The notes below the pieces were generated by a model, which had not been told where the DNA came from, ran no database searches, and saw nothing but the letters and a program-made list of their open reading frames with translations. A stretch of 64,000 nt of DNA, taken from Neodontobutis hainanensis (lineage: Eukaryota; Chordata; Actinopteri; Gobiiformes; Odontobutidae). Of the stretch, positions 1 through 11,701 are shown in pieces. A program made the position numbers and the translations under genes. How positions within the stretch are numbered: position 1 is the first letter of the stretch; the number at the start of each line of letters is the position of its first letter. The stretch lies in the NCBI GenBank assembly GCA_024349245.1, contig JALDNG010000020.1, positions 5,541,501 to 5,605,500 of the forward strand. The letters run 5' to 3'.

Positions 1-3000
1 CATGTGTGGTCCATTAGGTTTTACTGCCCAAGTTAATTGAGAGAATAAAAGTAATGCAAATCCCCCAAACCCTGTTACCATTGACTTTAGAGGCTTTCAA
101 AAGACAAATGTTTTTGTTGAAACACAGACAGCCTTCTCTTTTCATGCAGAATTTAGGTGATTAACTTATGACAGTTTTCCGTTGAAGAAGGAACAGTAGC
201 AGAAGAAACTGGTTCCATGAGTTGCTGCACTGAGCCGTGTCATTTCTCATGAGGCAAAACACCAACGTTGCACAACTTTCACTGACTCAAATGGGACAGT
301 GTGGAGTCAGTGTCTGTCTCAGAACAAATGACCTCATTCAGGATGCGTTTTATCAGTGCCTCAGAGAGAGCAAATGAATCAAGAATGGCTTGTCTTAACC
401 TCTGTTTGTGAGTGTGAGACTGAACAGAGGCACGTCCCGTCTTACCCGTTAACAGTCTAAGTCTGACAAACCGACCGTAGCCTTGTTATTGTCAAAATAA
501 ACCCCCTTTCCACCAAAATGACCGGAGTGCTAGGGTGACTTTGTATTTAACTTCGACAAACTGGCTTTTTTTTAAGAGACAAGTGAGAGATGACTATGAT
601 TATTACAAGCTCACATTTATTGCTACTGATCATAAAAAGTGAGCTTGAACACTGATCCAGACAGTTAGATAAACTAATATAACTGCAAAGAATGTTAGTG
701 CTTTAATTATTCACAACCAAAAAAAGCTAATGTTGGCAAAAGCTTGTTGCTTCTCAGGCACATGGTTTCTACAACCTTCAGAATGTATGTTTTCACAAAC
801 TCGCCCTCACAATATGGTTTTGCTAATGATATTTTACTGGCACTGCTGCTTCACTGACCTCTCGGCTGTAGGTGAAAACAATTGTTTTGTTTAACCTAGA
901 AACAATTAATTTGTCTTCTCGCTTCTCAGTTGTTGTATTTTTTCCCATCATAATTCTTGAGCAGTGAAACCAAACACAAAACTTTAGCATCATGACACTT
1001 AAACAGAAAATCATTTACAGTTTCCTCTTATCACAGGGGAACAGAAACTGCAGTGAGTGAACTACTCATGGCAGCAAAAACTCTTCTGTTAAAAAGTATA
1101 GATTACATTTAGATTTTGCTCAGTACAAAACAAACACACTTTTCTCTTAAACTGCCAAATACCACCTCCTCATAAAGTCCTCTACAGATTCCACTTAAAT
1201 TATGGTTGAACGTCTGCTTTTAAATTATAGTGCTCGAACGTGCAGCGGTAAGATGCAGTTTAGGAAAGAGAAAACCGTTCATCCGACTCACTCAGCAGTC
1301 ACTGTGTGTGTGCTTTGATGAAGAAGAGATTAATTCAGGGGGGTTTCTTTATAAATCCGTGAAATGTATATAACTATGTCAGAGCTCAGGTATTTAACTC
1401 TTTCTGTGAATAATTATAAAAGAATAGTAATATAAATGATGCCTGCTAGTCGGTGATCGGCTTCATATAATGACAAACCCCCCAAAAACACGTCCTAAAT
1501 CAGAATTTAGAATCTGTAACAATCAGCCACATCTCCATTTACTGAGACTGTCCTGTCTTGGTGACAATGGATCATTAGTGTTTGTAGTTTGGATCTATCC
1601 TTGGTATCTCTTGTATGTATTAGGCTTTGACCCTGAACCTGGTTGGGTCTTAGTCTCTAAAGGTCTTGGTCTCAGTATGTGTCAATAAAGTGTCTCTCAG
1701 TCCAAGTTTATAAAGACAACATAACAGTCCCTTTGTCTTCTATTTCTACTCTACAAAATTCAACAAAGAACAAACTGCTCTTTCAAAGCACACGTAATCA
1801 GAAAAGTTGCCACAAACGTCATATCGGCAATATCATCTAAGAGCCTTGACTCAAGCCAGCTGGCAGATTGACCAGGACAGTCAACACGCACAGTCTTAAA
1901 ACTAACATTAGCTCGAGTCACATTAGTAAGTCCAGTCTCAGAGGGGCTCCTATCTGATGCAGTTGCCCCCATTGAGTTTCCATGTAAATACAAACAGAGA
2001 AGTTAAAAATACAGTGTCGTTAATCAACATGAGGTAAACAGCCCCTTCACAAACCCGTCCAATCAACAACCACATTAATTCAATTGCATTATGATGGCAA
2101 TACCACTAAACAAACAAACCAATCGGCCACAATTTCCCAAAACACAACCATAAAAATTGCCTCAAACATTTTCATGACGCCTGCTGCATAGCAAAGAGAT
2201 GACACGGCCTTGTTTTACGACCTGACTTAAATGTTGGTTTGCAGCTCGCTGTATAAATCATATTTCACTCTCTCTTATGCAACTGTGATGTTTGAACACT
2301 CAGTGTCAGAACGTCCATAGCTCTTGGCTGATGTGAGGACGTCAGCAGCCAGGTCTAAATGTCAATGTGTCATGTACCAGACTTCATCAAAAAGAAACTG
2401 GCAAACGCAACCTGAATGAGTCAAGGTCTGTCAGCGAGAGCAGGGATGGCAATTAGACGCTTTGGTTTTTACAAATAAGCTTTGTGTTAAAAATCAGCTG
2501 GTGTTAATGTGGGTCTGTCACAACATCGCAGCCGGACAGAGCCATGTGGTCGGACATGATTAGGGCTGTTTATTATTCACTTAAATTATAGACGTTCAGC
2601 GCTGCTCTCCCTGAACTCAGCAGCAAAAAAAGGAAAAGGAGGAGAAAAAAGTTGTACAAAGGTCAAACAACACTCATTTCCACTGGCTGAAGTACAGTAG
2701 ATGTATCCAAGTGATTTGTGTTAAATTGTTCTAAATTCAAACAGAGGCCAAGCTATGTGCAGGTTTTGATAATGGCTTTAAGCATAACTGACTTTCCACA
2801 GCCGTACATCTACAACAGAAGGCACTGCTCGACAAACAGAGGATGTAAAATACAAACGCACCAACATAGTGTTTGGTTTGAGCTGGAAAGCATTTGTAGT
2901 TAGTTTTCAGGAACAACAACCAGCAGGGCTGAGAGGAAGAGGTGCATGAGTTTTCAGTATAATAATAATAATCTGCATTAAGTTTTAATATATTTAATAT

Positions 3001-3690
3001 ATTTTGAAGGAAACAGTTTAACTTTTACACAATTAATATAAAATAATATACAAATGAGTCAAAGTAGTAGTTTTAGTAGTTGTGGTATTTTTGTGTGTGA
3101 GACTATTATTGTAAAACAAATAATAATTTTGCTGACTACTTTTACTTATGCGTGATACATTTTCCTCTAAAGTAACAGTACATTTACGTTTAACCATTTT
3201 ACATTTAAGTTTTACAGTGCGTGGTTTGGTCACATGGTTTTGTAGCAATGCAACAATACGAGTTTACTTTGTGTTTTTAGAAAAGTTTGTATTATAAAAG
3301 TAATATAAAAGAACATATACAAATGTAGTTTTGAGATATTTAAAAGTCATTCCATTTACCTGCAGCACATGGCAGTGTTGTGCAAATCCATAAATGCAAA
3401 AGCCATAAGACATACAGAAACAGATTTAACACCTGTTGGATGAAAGCTGAGCAAAACAGTCACTCATGACTTCATCTTGTGGTTCAAAGTGATATAACAG
3501 GTCTACGCTTCTATATCAAGACAACAATTTAGCATATTTGAGAATAAATACTATCCCAACTATGACTATCAATTGTTGTGACGTTAACATGGGTTTATTC
3601 ATAATCAGTAGCCTAAAAGTGAAAGAGTAGTATGTACTTTTTTTATCTGATTGTGTCTGTGCTGCAGTAAAACCCCCTCCTCTCTGTCTC
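1..3690. other. Intergenic stretch, no confident gene
   Basis: I see AT-rich DNA with only short chance open frames (60-77 codons) that have no recognisable protein character. No tRNA, rRNA or clear mobile element was recognised. It may be intron or flank of a gene lying to the left, because a plausible + strand terminal exon follows at 3692. Confidence 0.5.
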
Positions 3691-3691
3691 A

Positions 3692-3793
3692 GCTTCTGGA
3701 ACCGGCCTGAGCTTGTCCCTCACACTCAGCCCTTATCACCTGAAGATGTGTCTCTGGAAACTGTCAGTGTCATTATGTTCAGATAAAGCCCCA
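3692..3793 (+). other. Possible terminal coding exon, unknown gene
   Basis: A strong acceptor (pyrimidine-rich tract ending in CAG at about 3691) is followed by an open frame. The frame reads FWNRPELVPHTQPL and continues to a TAA at about 3793. A poly(A) signal AATAAA lies near 4019. The stretch is richer in G+C than its surroundings. It could be the last exon of a gene whose other exons are far upstream or outside the window. I recognise no family and found no partner exon. A second frame is also open here (3713-3937), so the choice of frame is uncertain. Confidence 0.22.
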
Positions 3794-4178
3794 TTTAGCA
3801 GATTTATGACACTGTACTGTAACTTGAATGTGGTTGAGAAAGATACTCAGGTGAATCTTTCTTATTTTCTGTCTGTTAGACCAGACAGCCGTCTGTTAGA
3901 CTGGTGCTTCTTACAGTTTAAAGGCACTTGTAGCTGATCTAAAACATCTCATGGCATGCTTTCTTTATTTGATTCCCAGGCTATGCCTTGTCTATTTGAA
4001 TGTATGGAATTAGGGCTCAATAAAAGCTGTATCCACCTGCCTTTTTCAGGTGAGATATAACTCTGCCAGTCTCTTATCTGGTTTGTTTAGAGTTTGAGAG
4101 GCTCTTCTGCCGTCGTCTGGCCACACTTTACTGATAAAGATCCCAAGATGTAAACTGTTTGTCTTTTCTCGTGATCAG

Positions 4179-4312
4179 ACCTGGGCCACACGTTCACCTT
4201 CAGGGCACCTCTGGTACCAGTCCACATGGAGCTGTTTATCTTTGTGAATGCGCTCAGAAGCACTGGGTCAGTCTCACATCTACAAGGAGAGAGCTTCAGT
4301 GTGTTTTATTAA
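4179..4312 (+). other. Possible second terminal exon, unknown gene
   Basis: A polypyrimidine tract and CAG acceptor end at 4178. An open frame starting LGHTFTFRAPLVPVHMELF runs to a TAA at 4310-4312, and AATAAA follows at 4321-4326. G+C content is clearly higher than in the flanks. It could be a terminal exon, or an alternative end to the candidate at 3692. I do not recognise the protein, and a second frame is also open across this block. Confidence 0.2.
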
Positions 4313-4706
4313 AGCATCTGAATAAAAGAGTAGCTCCATTGAAATATATAACTGTGGGGTTTACTTGATTATGTTAATTTATGTGACTAATCTACAATGG
4401 GAAAAGAATAGAAAACACATTTTTATAAAGTCATTAAAAGCTTATTATTGACATTTTGTGAAATAAATATTTTAAGATTTTTTTACTATATCACAAAGTT
4501 TTTTTACTTTTTTGTTTTTCTATAATACATTAGCAGCAGAAAGACTTATCTGTGGCCTGGTCAAGGCAATGTTTCATAGAGACTTCCACCCATAGTTAAT
4601 CCACCCTGAACTAAATAAAAATACACACAACACAGTCACATGGAGACCAGTCATTGCTGACTTCGGTTTGAGACAGTTTCTTCTGTTCAGGACACACACA
4701 TACGTG

Positions 4707-7259
4707 TTAATAGAAGCGGCATCTCCTCACTGCAGAGAAAATGGACAGCATCACTCTCAATATTTGTGATGTTTGTAACTGAACACATTGAATGGATTTA
4801 TCACATTTTTGTAGACAATCACCTCTGCACATGTAGCGCAGGAAGACAAACCCAACGACCAGCAGTATGACGACATTAAAGACCAGGATCCATTGGCCCG
4901 GCTCTGAGCAGAACATCATACGATGGGAAATAGTTAAAAATGTTACTCAGTTTAGAACAGACTTAACTACATTGAGGCTCTTGACAAAAGCAGATGGAAT
5001 AAGGTAATTGTAAAGATTTTTGCCACACATACATTTGTGTCTGCTGCCACAGTGTGGTCGTTACTTGTAATGATGCAGGCCTGCCATCCTCCATGCATGT
5101 AACACTTATGATTAGTACTTGTGGACTATGGAAAAAAGTTTTTCAATATCAAAAATACTCACCATCTTGTGTGAGTTGACAAGTAGAAAGTTTAACATAT
5201 AAAAAGTATATAACAACATTTAAGCAAGGAGGGACCCAGGGGGCCAACCACAGTCCACAGTAAACCTCACACAACACATGTCAAAGTCTGCTTATTTAGC
5301 TTGACATGTTTTAAGTGAGAGGCCATCTTTGGCAAAATCAAATGGTTTGGATGTAAACTTATTTCCAGCAAAAACCTAAGCTATGTTTTAAAGAAGTTCA
5401 ACATAATGTCAACCTCCTATAAAACCCACAGGTCGGGATTCTTATAATACACGTTCTACCTGTCAGTCTCATGCTGAAGCTCAAGGGCTACAGACTGATC
5501 TTTAAAATGATAAGCATGTCGTTCGTGTTTACATTGATTGGAAAACTCAGAAACATGACAAACTCAATGCACCTTGAACAAAAAGAGTGAAGCTCTTCTT
5601 GATGGGCTCTCTCAGGGACTGGTGCGAGACAGTGCAGATGAACTCACTGCCTGAGTCGCTGAGCTTAGCCCGGAGCGTGAAGAAGGACCTCAAACTGATT
5701 GTCCTGTCAGCGTTGTGTTTGTGGCTGGACAAACCAGCATTCATCACCGCTCTGTGTCCTGCATCAACCGCACTGTGGTGGGACCAGTGTATGTTCACAT
5801 CCAGAGGGTAGTAGCCGTCTGCTTCACAAAGCACCCTCTTCTCATCGCCCTCGAGCAGAGTCAGTGTGGGGCCGACGTTTATGGAAACCTCTGGACTGCC
5901 TTAAAGGAGAGGGAAAGTGTTTAAAACATAATTACGCAGTGTTTTTTTTTTTTTTACCTGTAGAATAAACAAATTTAAATAAAACTTCTATGTTCATGTC
6001 TTTTTATGTCTTTTGTTTCTAATCCTCCATTAAGAGCTGCTCACTTTCAATCTGCAGACTTATTTCCAGTTTTCCAAAGAGAGGATACACAGCCACAGAG
6101 CAAATGTAGGTGTCTTCACTGCCCATTTTTATCCCATGGATGGTGTAAGTGGCATCACCCCTTGCCAGTTTCTTCAAAGCTACACCTGAGCCCTGAGTGT
6201 TCCCTGATTGGCTCAAGTAACTGAACAGACTAGTCCTCTCTCCACGTCTGTGCCACTCCACTGCCACGTTCGCTGCTTTGTGATCCATGGCAAACTGACA
6301 GTGGAGCTTCTGCTGGGACCCCAGAGAAGCCTTCACTGACGGGGACTGGGTCTGCATCACCATGACGACTAAACAGAAATGGAGGAGAAACACAAACACA
6401 TATGTGAGCAGGTGGATGTGTGTGGTATTCAGGACATTTTAAACTTAGATGAGCATGACAGTGGACTTTCTGTACCTGATGTAGTGAGTACTTCCCCGTC
6501 CTTGATGGCGGTCCAGTTTCGATAGTCGTGCTGTCCTGTCGGAGACTGATCAGTGGACTGTCTGATGAAGCTGAGGACTGTGAACAGGCCTTTGGAGTGT
6601 TTGAGTGTGCAGGTGAACCATCGGTTGTACTCGTGCTCCCCTTTGACGGGCCAACGCACATGGATCCCCTCTGTACTGTACCTCTGCAGCTCACAGGTCA
6701 ACTGCTCCATGTCCACACCCTCCACAAACCGGCGCAGCTCCAGCTTTGACGCTACAACAAAACACAAAACATTTCCTTTTATTTAAAGAATACACAAATC
6801 ATTCTCTGTGAGCTAGTGCTGGTTTTGTAGTGTTCATATTTACTGCAGTGAAGTGGACAAATGACAAAGAAGGAGCAGAAGGACTCACGAGTGATCATGA
6901 AAGTGACAGTGTTGGGATTCACTGGAGCGTCCCCTTTTTGACCAAACTGTAGCACAGCCTTTCTCTGGATGTGCTGAGTATGAACAAGCTCTTTGACCAT
7001 GTGCTGTCCTATCTTAAAGGTTTCTTCTTTTAGAGACACTCCCTCATCGATGAACATACAAGGCAGCCAAGACATCTGAAAGGCACTGAGCACACCTGCG
7101 AACATAGTTTCTATTGAGCATTAACGTAACAGACAAACGGATAATACAGCAACTCAATTTCTTTAAACTTCTTTAAAGCCGTACCTACTACCAAAAGCAA
7201 TAACACAACTTACCTTCAAATAGATACACGTAAAATAATATTTTTAGGCGTAAACACAT
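4707..7259 (-). CDS. tapbpl: Tapasin-related protein, copy A (TAPBPR-like)
   Basis: Predicted 427-residue type I membrane protein that should bind MHC class I in the ER and edit its peptides. Seven exons with correct GT-AG sites (phase 1 throughout): 7214-7259, 6889-7095, 6476-6751, 6045-6368, 5573-5899, 4823-4903, 4707-4729. Order: signal peptide (MCLRLKILFYVYLF), N-terminal tapasin-type domain over two exons, an Ig V domain (DHKAANVAVEWH ... YICSV), an Ig C1 domain with the TAPBPR-like motif GYYPLDV, a transmembrane helix and a short basic tail ending RRCRFY. GYYPLDV favours TAPBPR over classical tapasin. It is a tandem paralogue of the gene at 8018-11344 with the same exon plan. Exon 2 is 10 codons longer and exon 5 is 7 codons shorter than in that copy. 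No stop or frameshift is seen, so it looks functional. The family is confident; the exact paralogue name is less so. Confidence 0.85.
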
Positions 7260-7321
7260 AATTATTTATGGGTAAAACAGAGCGTTGTCTTCCCGGGTAA
7301 AAACTAACAAAGCAGACAGGG

Positions 7322-7339
7322 CACTTTCACTTTCGTTTT
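7322..7339 (-). promoter_or_regulatory. Interferon-stimulated response element, tapbpl copy A
   Basis: On the minus strand this reads AAAACGAAAGTGAAAGTG, with repeated GAAA half-sites at the spacing bound by IRF and ISGF3 factors. It lies about 63 bp upstream of the copy A start codon. An equivalent site sits at the same distance from copy B. Interferon control is inferred from the motif and from the antigen-presentation role of the gene. Confidence 0.65.
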
Positions 7340-7349
7340 AGTGTTCGAA

Positions 7350-8017
7350 CTCAAACTGCAGTACCCAGTCTTCCCTTTGGAGGCGCTACAGATGACAAAG
7401 CAAAACTGAAAACTGTACAAATCAAATAGGTTCTTAACATTGTCGCTGGAAAAGCTGCTTGAATAAGTTGGACGCTCTTCTATTATTAAGTCAGAATAAT
7501 AAGTCCAACAAGGAAAAATATTTTTTTTACTTCTATGTTGGCAGTGATGCCGTCTTTACTTTAAGGCCACTTTTACTGTTTTAACTGTGTGTAAAATGAG
7601 TGCAAAACAAAAAAGTAATTTGCAGACATTATTTCATCATCATAAGTCAATGTAATTTAATATTTAGTAAAAACCCTCCATGTGTTGTTTTCCAATTGTA
7701 AACACGTTGATAAATGTACAGTAAATCAAGTTTACAGGTCAATGCAATATTCATAATTTACTGTTTATAATTTTAGTGCTGACCACTAAAGAAAAAAACA
7801 ATCAAAAGTAGATTTTCCTAAATCAACAAAAACAAAAGGCACCTTCCATACATCTATCTGCAAGCATCTGAGTTTGTGCCTCAGAAAATAATAAAAACAC
7901 AAAACCAGTTTCAGACAAGACTCAAATCCAGCCTAAACTAGATACAAACACACAACATTATTCATTCTAATGGCAGCTCAGTGGGGCTTCTTCTGCTCAG
8001 GACACACACAATGGCTT
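7350..8017. other. Intergenic spacer between the two tapbpl copies
   Basis: Contains the upstream promoter of copy A, including GGAGGCGCT near 7380 that recurs upstream of copy B, and the 3' end of copy B. Otherwise it is AT-rich, with nothing else recognised. Confidence 0.5.
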
Positions 8018-11000
8018 TTATCGGAAGTGACGTCCCCTCGCTGCAGAGAAGATGGACAACAGTACATTCAATATTTGAAGTAAATACAATAGATTACAGA
8101 TTATGGAGGTGGTAATAGTTGTTTGTGTGTAAACTTACATCTGTTTAGGTAGAGCAGAATGAAAACCAACAAGACCAGCAGCATGACAATAGTGAGGACC
8201 AACATCCACTGGGTCGGCTCTGAGCACAACAGCACACAAAACAGTTAAAATGTTCAATAAATAAAAAAGCTGATCTACATTTTAAGTTAATTTACTGTAA
8301 AACCAGGTATACGTCACAAAATCTGAGTAACACATTTAAAAAAATGATTGCATGCTAATAATCATTTGAATAAAATGATGATGAGGCTTTAAACACGGCT
8401 GAGCAATTGCTTTCTGATGTGTAATGTAGTTGCATTTTCTGTTTACAACATCTATAAATGAAGTTGGGGAAAAAAGCTGACATGTCTTTGGAGGTTCTTT
8501 GTCATCAGGGACATATCCAACAAAGTCATCTGGATGTAGGTTTGAAGGTGAAGACATTCAATCCCTCATCCAAGGGACTTTGTCACTTCTGAGCTGATCG
8601 TACAGATGCCTTTGTAGAAACCTTTTCTTGCTTTTAAGCTAAGGATTTATGAGACCCCTGGTGTCATGTGAGTCTCTGCTGCCACCGCGTGGTAGATAAA
8701 AGTAATGCATGGACTGTTTTGTGTTTCCTGATGTAAACTAAATTTTGTGTAGTGTACAGATGCACAATTCAACAAGCTCAGTAAGTGTGTGGATATGTCT
8801 GCCTTTTGGCCAGAAAATATAAATTAATTTGAGAGTTATTTTTTACAGCTATTGACAACTACTTCAAGCAGTTTCACATCATGTCAAATCCTAACAAGAC
8901 CCAGACCCATTCAGGGGTGATTCTCAAGCTAAAACGTGTGTGGTTTAAATTACTTCACTGTTAAAGGGTTCACAAGTCCAGCACGTTCTGTTTATCACAT
9001 GACAATACAAGAAGTGAAACAACTCCAATCACAAAAATATCTGGATTATGTCTATCGTGTATATTGTTGCCTGCAAAACTTAATGTACCTTCCACAATCA
9101 GAGTGAAGCTCTTCTTGACGGGCACTCTCAGAGACTGGTGCGAGACACTGCAGGTAAACTGTTTGCCCGAGTCACTGAGCTTAGCCTGGAGGTAGAAGAA
9201 CGCTGACAAAGTGAACGTCCTGTCAGCGTTGTGTTTGTGGCTGGAGAGCAGAATATTGTCCAGCACTTTGGGAAGAGGCGCGCCCACTCTGCGTCCCACA
9301 TCAGCCGCGTCCTGGTGGGACCACTGTATGTCCACATCCAGAGGGTAGTAGCCCTCAGCTTCACACACCACCTTCTTCTCGTCGGCCTCGAGCAGAGTCA
9401 GTGTGGGGCCGACATTTAGAGAAACTCGTGGACTCTCTAAAAGGACAGAGAGTGCAATTAAACCTCAGGACAAATGTAAATGGAACTAATAGCTCCTTCC
9501 AGATTTAAATGTCAATATTTCCAGTCAAAGTTTGTGTAATATACGAGCCAATTATGCTTGATTGAAAACATACTTTGACAGTTACTGAACTTGTCACAAC
9601 CAATGAATCAGACTGAAAATGTCATGGGTCTAATACTTAAAGCTGGTAAAGATGCATCACATTATTCATCATAAGAGCTGCTCACCTTCAATTTGCAGAC
9701 TTATTTCTAGTTTTCCAAAAAGAGGAGGCACAGTCACAGAGCAAATGTAGATTCCTTCACTGCCCATTTTGGTGAAGGGGATGGTGTAAGTAGCATCGCC
9801 AGCTGCCAGTTTCTTTACAGCTACACCCTTGCCCTGAGTGTTCCCTGATTGGCTCGAGTGACTGAACAGACTAGTCCTCTCTCCACGTCTGTGCCACTCC
9901 ACTGCCACGTTCGCTGCTTTGTGATCCATGGCAAACTGACAGTGGAGCTTCTGCTGGGACCCCAGAGAGGCCTTCACTGACGGGGACTGGGTCTGCATCA
10001 CCATGACGACTAAACAGAAATGGAGGAGAAACACAAACACATATGTGAGCAGGTGGATGTGTGTGGTATTCAGGACATTTTAAACTTAGATGAGCATGAC
10101 AGTGGGCTTTCTGTACCTGATGTAGTGAGTACTTCCCCGTCCTTGATGGCGGTCCAGTTTCGATAGTCGTGCTGTCCTGTCGGAGACTGATCAGTGGACT
10201 GTCTGATGAAGCTGAGGACTGTGAACAGGCCTTTGGAGTGTTTGAGTGTGCAGGTGAACCATCGGTTGTACTCGTGCTCCCCTTTGACGGGCCAACGCAC
10301 ATGGATCCCCTCTGTACTGTACCGCTGCAGCTCACAGGTCAACTGCTCCATGTCCACACCCTCCACAAACCGGCGCAGCTCCAGCTTTGATGCTACAACA
10401 AAACACAATAGGTTTCACTTGCATAAGCTATTTAGCCAAAATGACAATGTCTTTTGCAAAATGATGCCACATTTGTTTAGTTGATCTGTGGAGAAAAGCC
10501 CACCGGTGATCAGGAAAGTGACAGCGTAAGGATTCACCGGAGCGTCTCCTTTTTGACCAAACTGCAGCATAGCTTCTCGTTGAATGTGCTGAGTCTCCAC
10601 AAATCCCAAATCATTCAAAAACACTCGCTCATCTGTGAACTGACACGGCAGCCATGACATCTGATATGCTCCGAGCACACCTGCTAAAATACACATTACA
10701 CATTATTAAATATGGGCTGTTAGGGGATTTCTGTTGTGGTGTATGAGTATCACACAGTAGAGAAAGGCTTCATAAGGATATCAATGTAGTACAACAGTTT
10801 TCCAAACCACAAGCAATATCCATATGCTATTGCAAATAGTTTGCTATTGCAAATAGTTTTAGAGATTCAACACAGTTTGAAGTTCTTTACTTAAAATGTG
10901 AGAAAAATGCAATAACAAACTGTCAGTCAAGTCAACTGAGCAAATTAAAGCGAGAAAAAGAGACCTAAAATATAAGCATTTTATACTTGTGCTGCACGTA

Positions 11001-11344
11001 CAAATGCTATCACATGTAGTAGTCTACTAACCATGTATAAGTTTGAAGTCAATTCTCCGGTTTAATGGATTTGATCCTAAATGTTTACATAACTTAGACG
11101 TGTCTTAATGTAGTCTATATTAAGACAATTAAAAAATATTTAAATTTAAACAAAGCTGCAAGACAATGGAGGCTTATGCCAGAATACTATTTTAAAATAG
11201 AAGCAATCCCAGTGAGTAGCAATAAGTAAATATCGAACGAGATACGGCATTCTAAGTCACTTGTTGACCCTACAATAACTACAACTACCGCAACTCACCT
11301 GCAAAAAGCAAGAAGTATATTAATATTTTCAAAAATAAGCCCAT
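8018..11344 (-). CDS. tapbpl: Tapasin-related protein, copy B (TAPBPR-like)
   Basis: Predicted 424-residue MHC class I peptide-editing chaperone of the ER. Seven exons, phase 1 throughout: 11299-11344, 10504-10680, 10117-10392, 9686-10009, 9089-9436, 8139-8219, 8018-8040. Order: signal peptide (MGLFLKILIYFLLFAG), N-terminal domain (SWLPCQF ... LTCELQRYSTEG), Ig V domain (QSPSVKASLGSQQKLHCQF ... YICSV), Ig C1 domain (CEAEGYYPLDVDIQW ... FTCSVSHQSL), transmembrane helix (WMLVLTIVMLLVLLVFILL) and the tail NRSRGRHFR. GYYPLDV matches TAPBPR better than tapasin. The start codon opens a good signal peptide and lies about 63 bp downstream of an ISRE. It is divergently paired with gemin4, with 357 bp between start codons. 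No disabling change is seen. Exon 3 gives the same protein as copy A. Confidence 0.87.
8540..8610 (-). repeat. Fragment of a dispersed teleost repeat
   Basis: The stretch including CATCCAAGGGACTTTGTCA is the reverse complement of the core seen at 20090 (GACAAAGTCTCTTGGAATAG), and a third copy is at about 60060. It lies in intron 5 of tapbpl copy B. It is a degraded interspersed repeat that I recognise as common in fish but cannot name with certainty. Confidence 0.5.
10825..10858. repeat. Perfect 17-bp tandem duplication
   Basis: The unit TGCTATTGCAAATAGTT occurs twice with no spacer, in intron 1 of tapbpl copy B. Each unit contains ATTGCAAA, which resembles a C/EBP-type site. It may be only a replication-slippage product. 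Confidence 0.8.
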
Positions 11345-11701
11345 GATTGTTCATTAGTAAAGTATAAAGCTCCCTTTAGGATTGGTATGGCCCCAAGTTT
11401 AGTCGTCCCTTTCACTTTCATTTTAGAATAAGCAAAAGCTTTCTGTGGGTGGCGTTAAGCTGTAATATCCAAGTTCACCTGCGGAGGCGCTGTGACAAGC
11501 ATCTGTCAAATATGGACCCGGAAGTGCTCTGTACTACTCAAACTGTTGACATGCTGCTGATAACCTGCGTGAGAAATTCGTATGGGACTGACTTTTTTCT
11601 ATTTTTGGATTAAAAGTTCTTCATAATAATTTGAAAATAAGGACAAAGACACAGTGAAGAGCAATCGTTTTGTCTGAAGTTAAACGGCATTTGGTACAAA
11701 A
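11345..11701. promoter_or_regulatory. Bidirectional promoter, tapbpl copy B / gemin4
   Basis: Only 357 bp separate the minus-strand start of tapbpl copy B from the + strand start of gemin4, so both promoters must lie here. It contains an ISRE-like site nearer tapbpl and the sequence GGAGGCGCT, which also occurs upstream of tapbpl copy A. No TATA box was recognised on the gemin4 side. Confidence 0.6.
11408..11424 (-). promoter_or_regulatory. Interferon-stimulated response element, tapbpl copy B
   Basis: On the minus strand this reads AAAATGAAAGTGAAAGG, two GAAA half-sites in ISRE spacing, about 63 bp upstream of the copy B start codon. It matches the position of the site upstream of copy A, so the element was probably duplicated with the gene and then kept. 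Confidence 0.65.

Noticed and set aside
6230..6694. 154-codon minus-strand frame, repeated at 9871-10335
   Set aside because: It runs across tapbpl exons 3-4 and intron 3 in the wrong frame. Its presence in both copies reflects their near identity, not a second gene.
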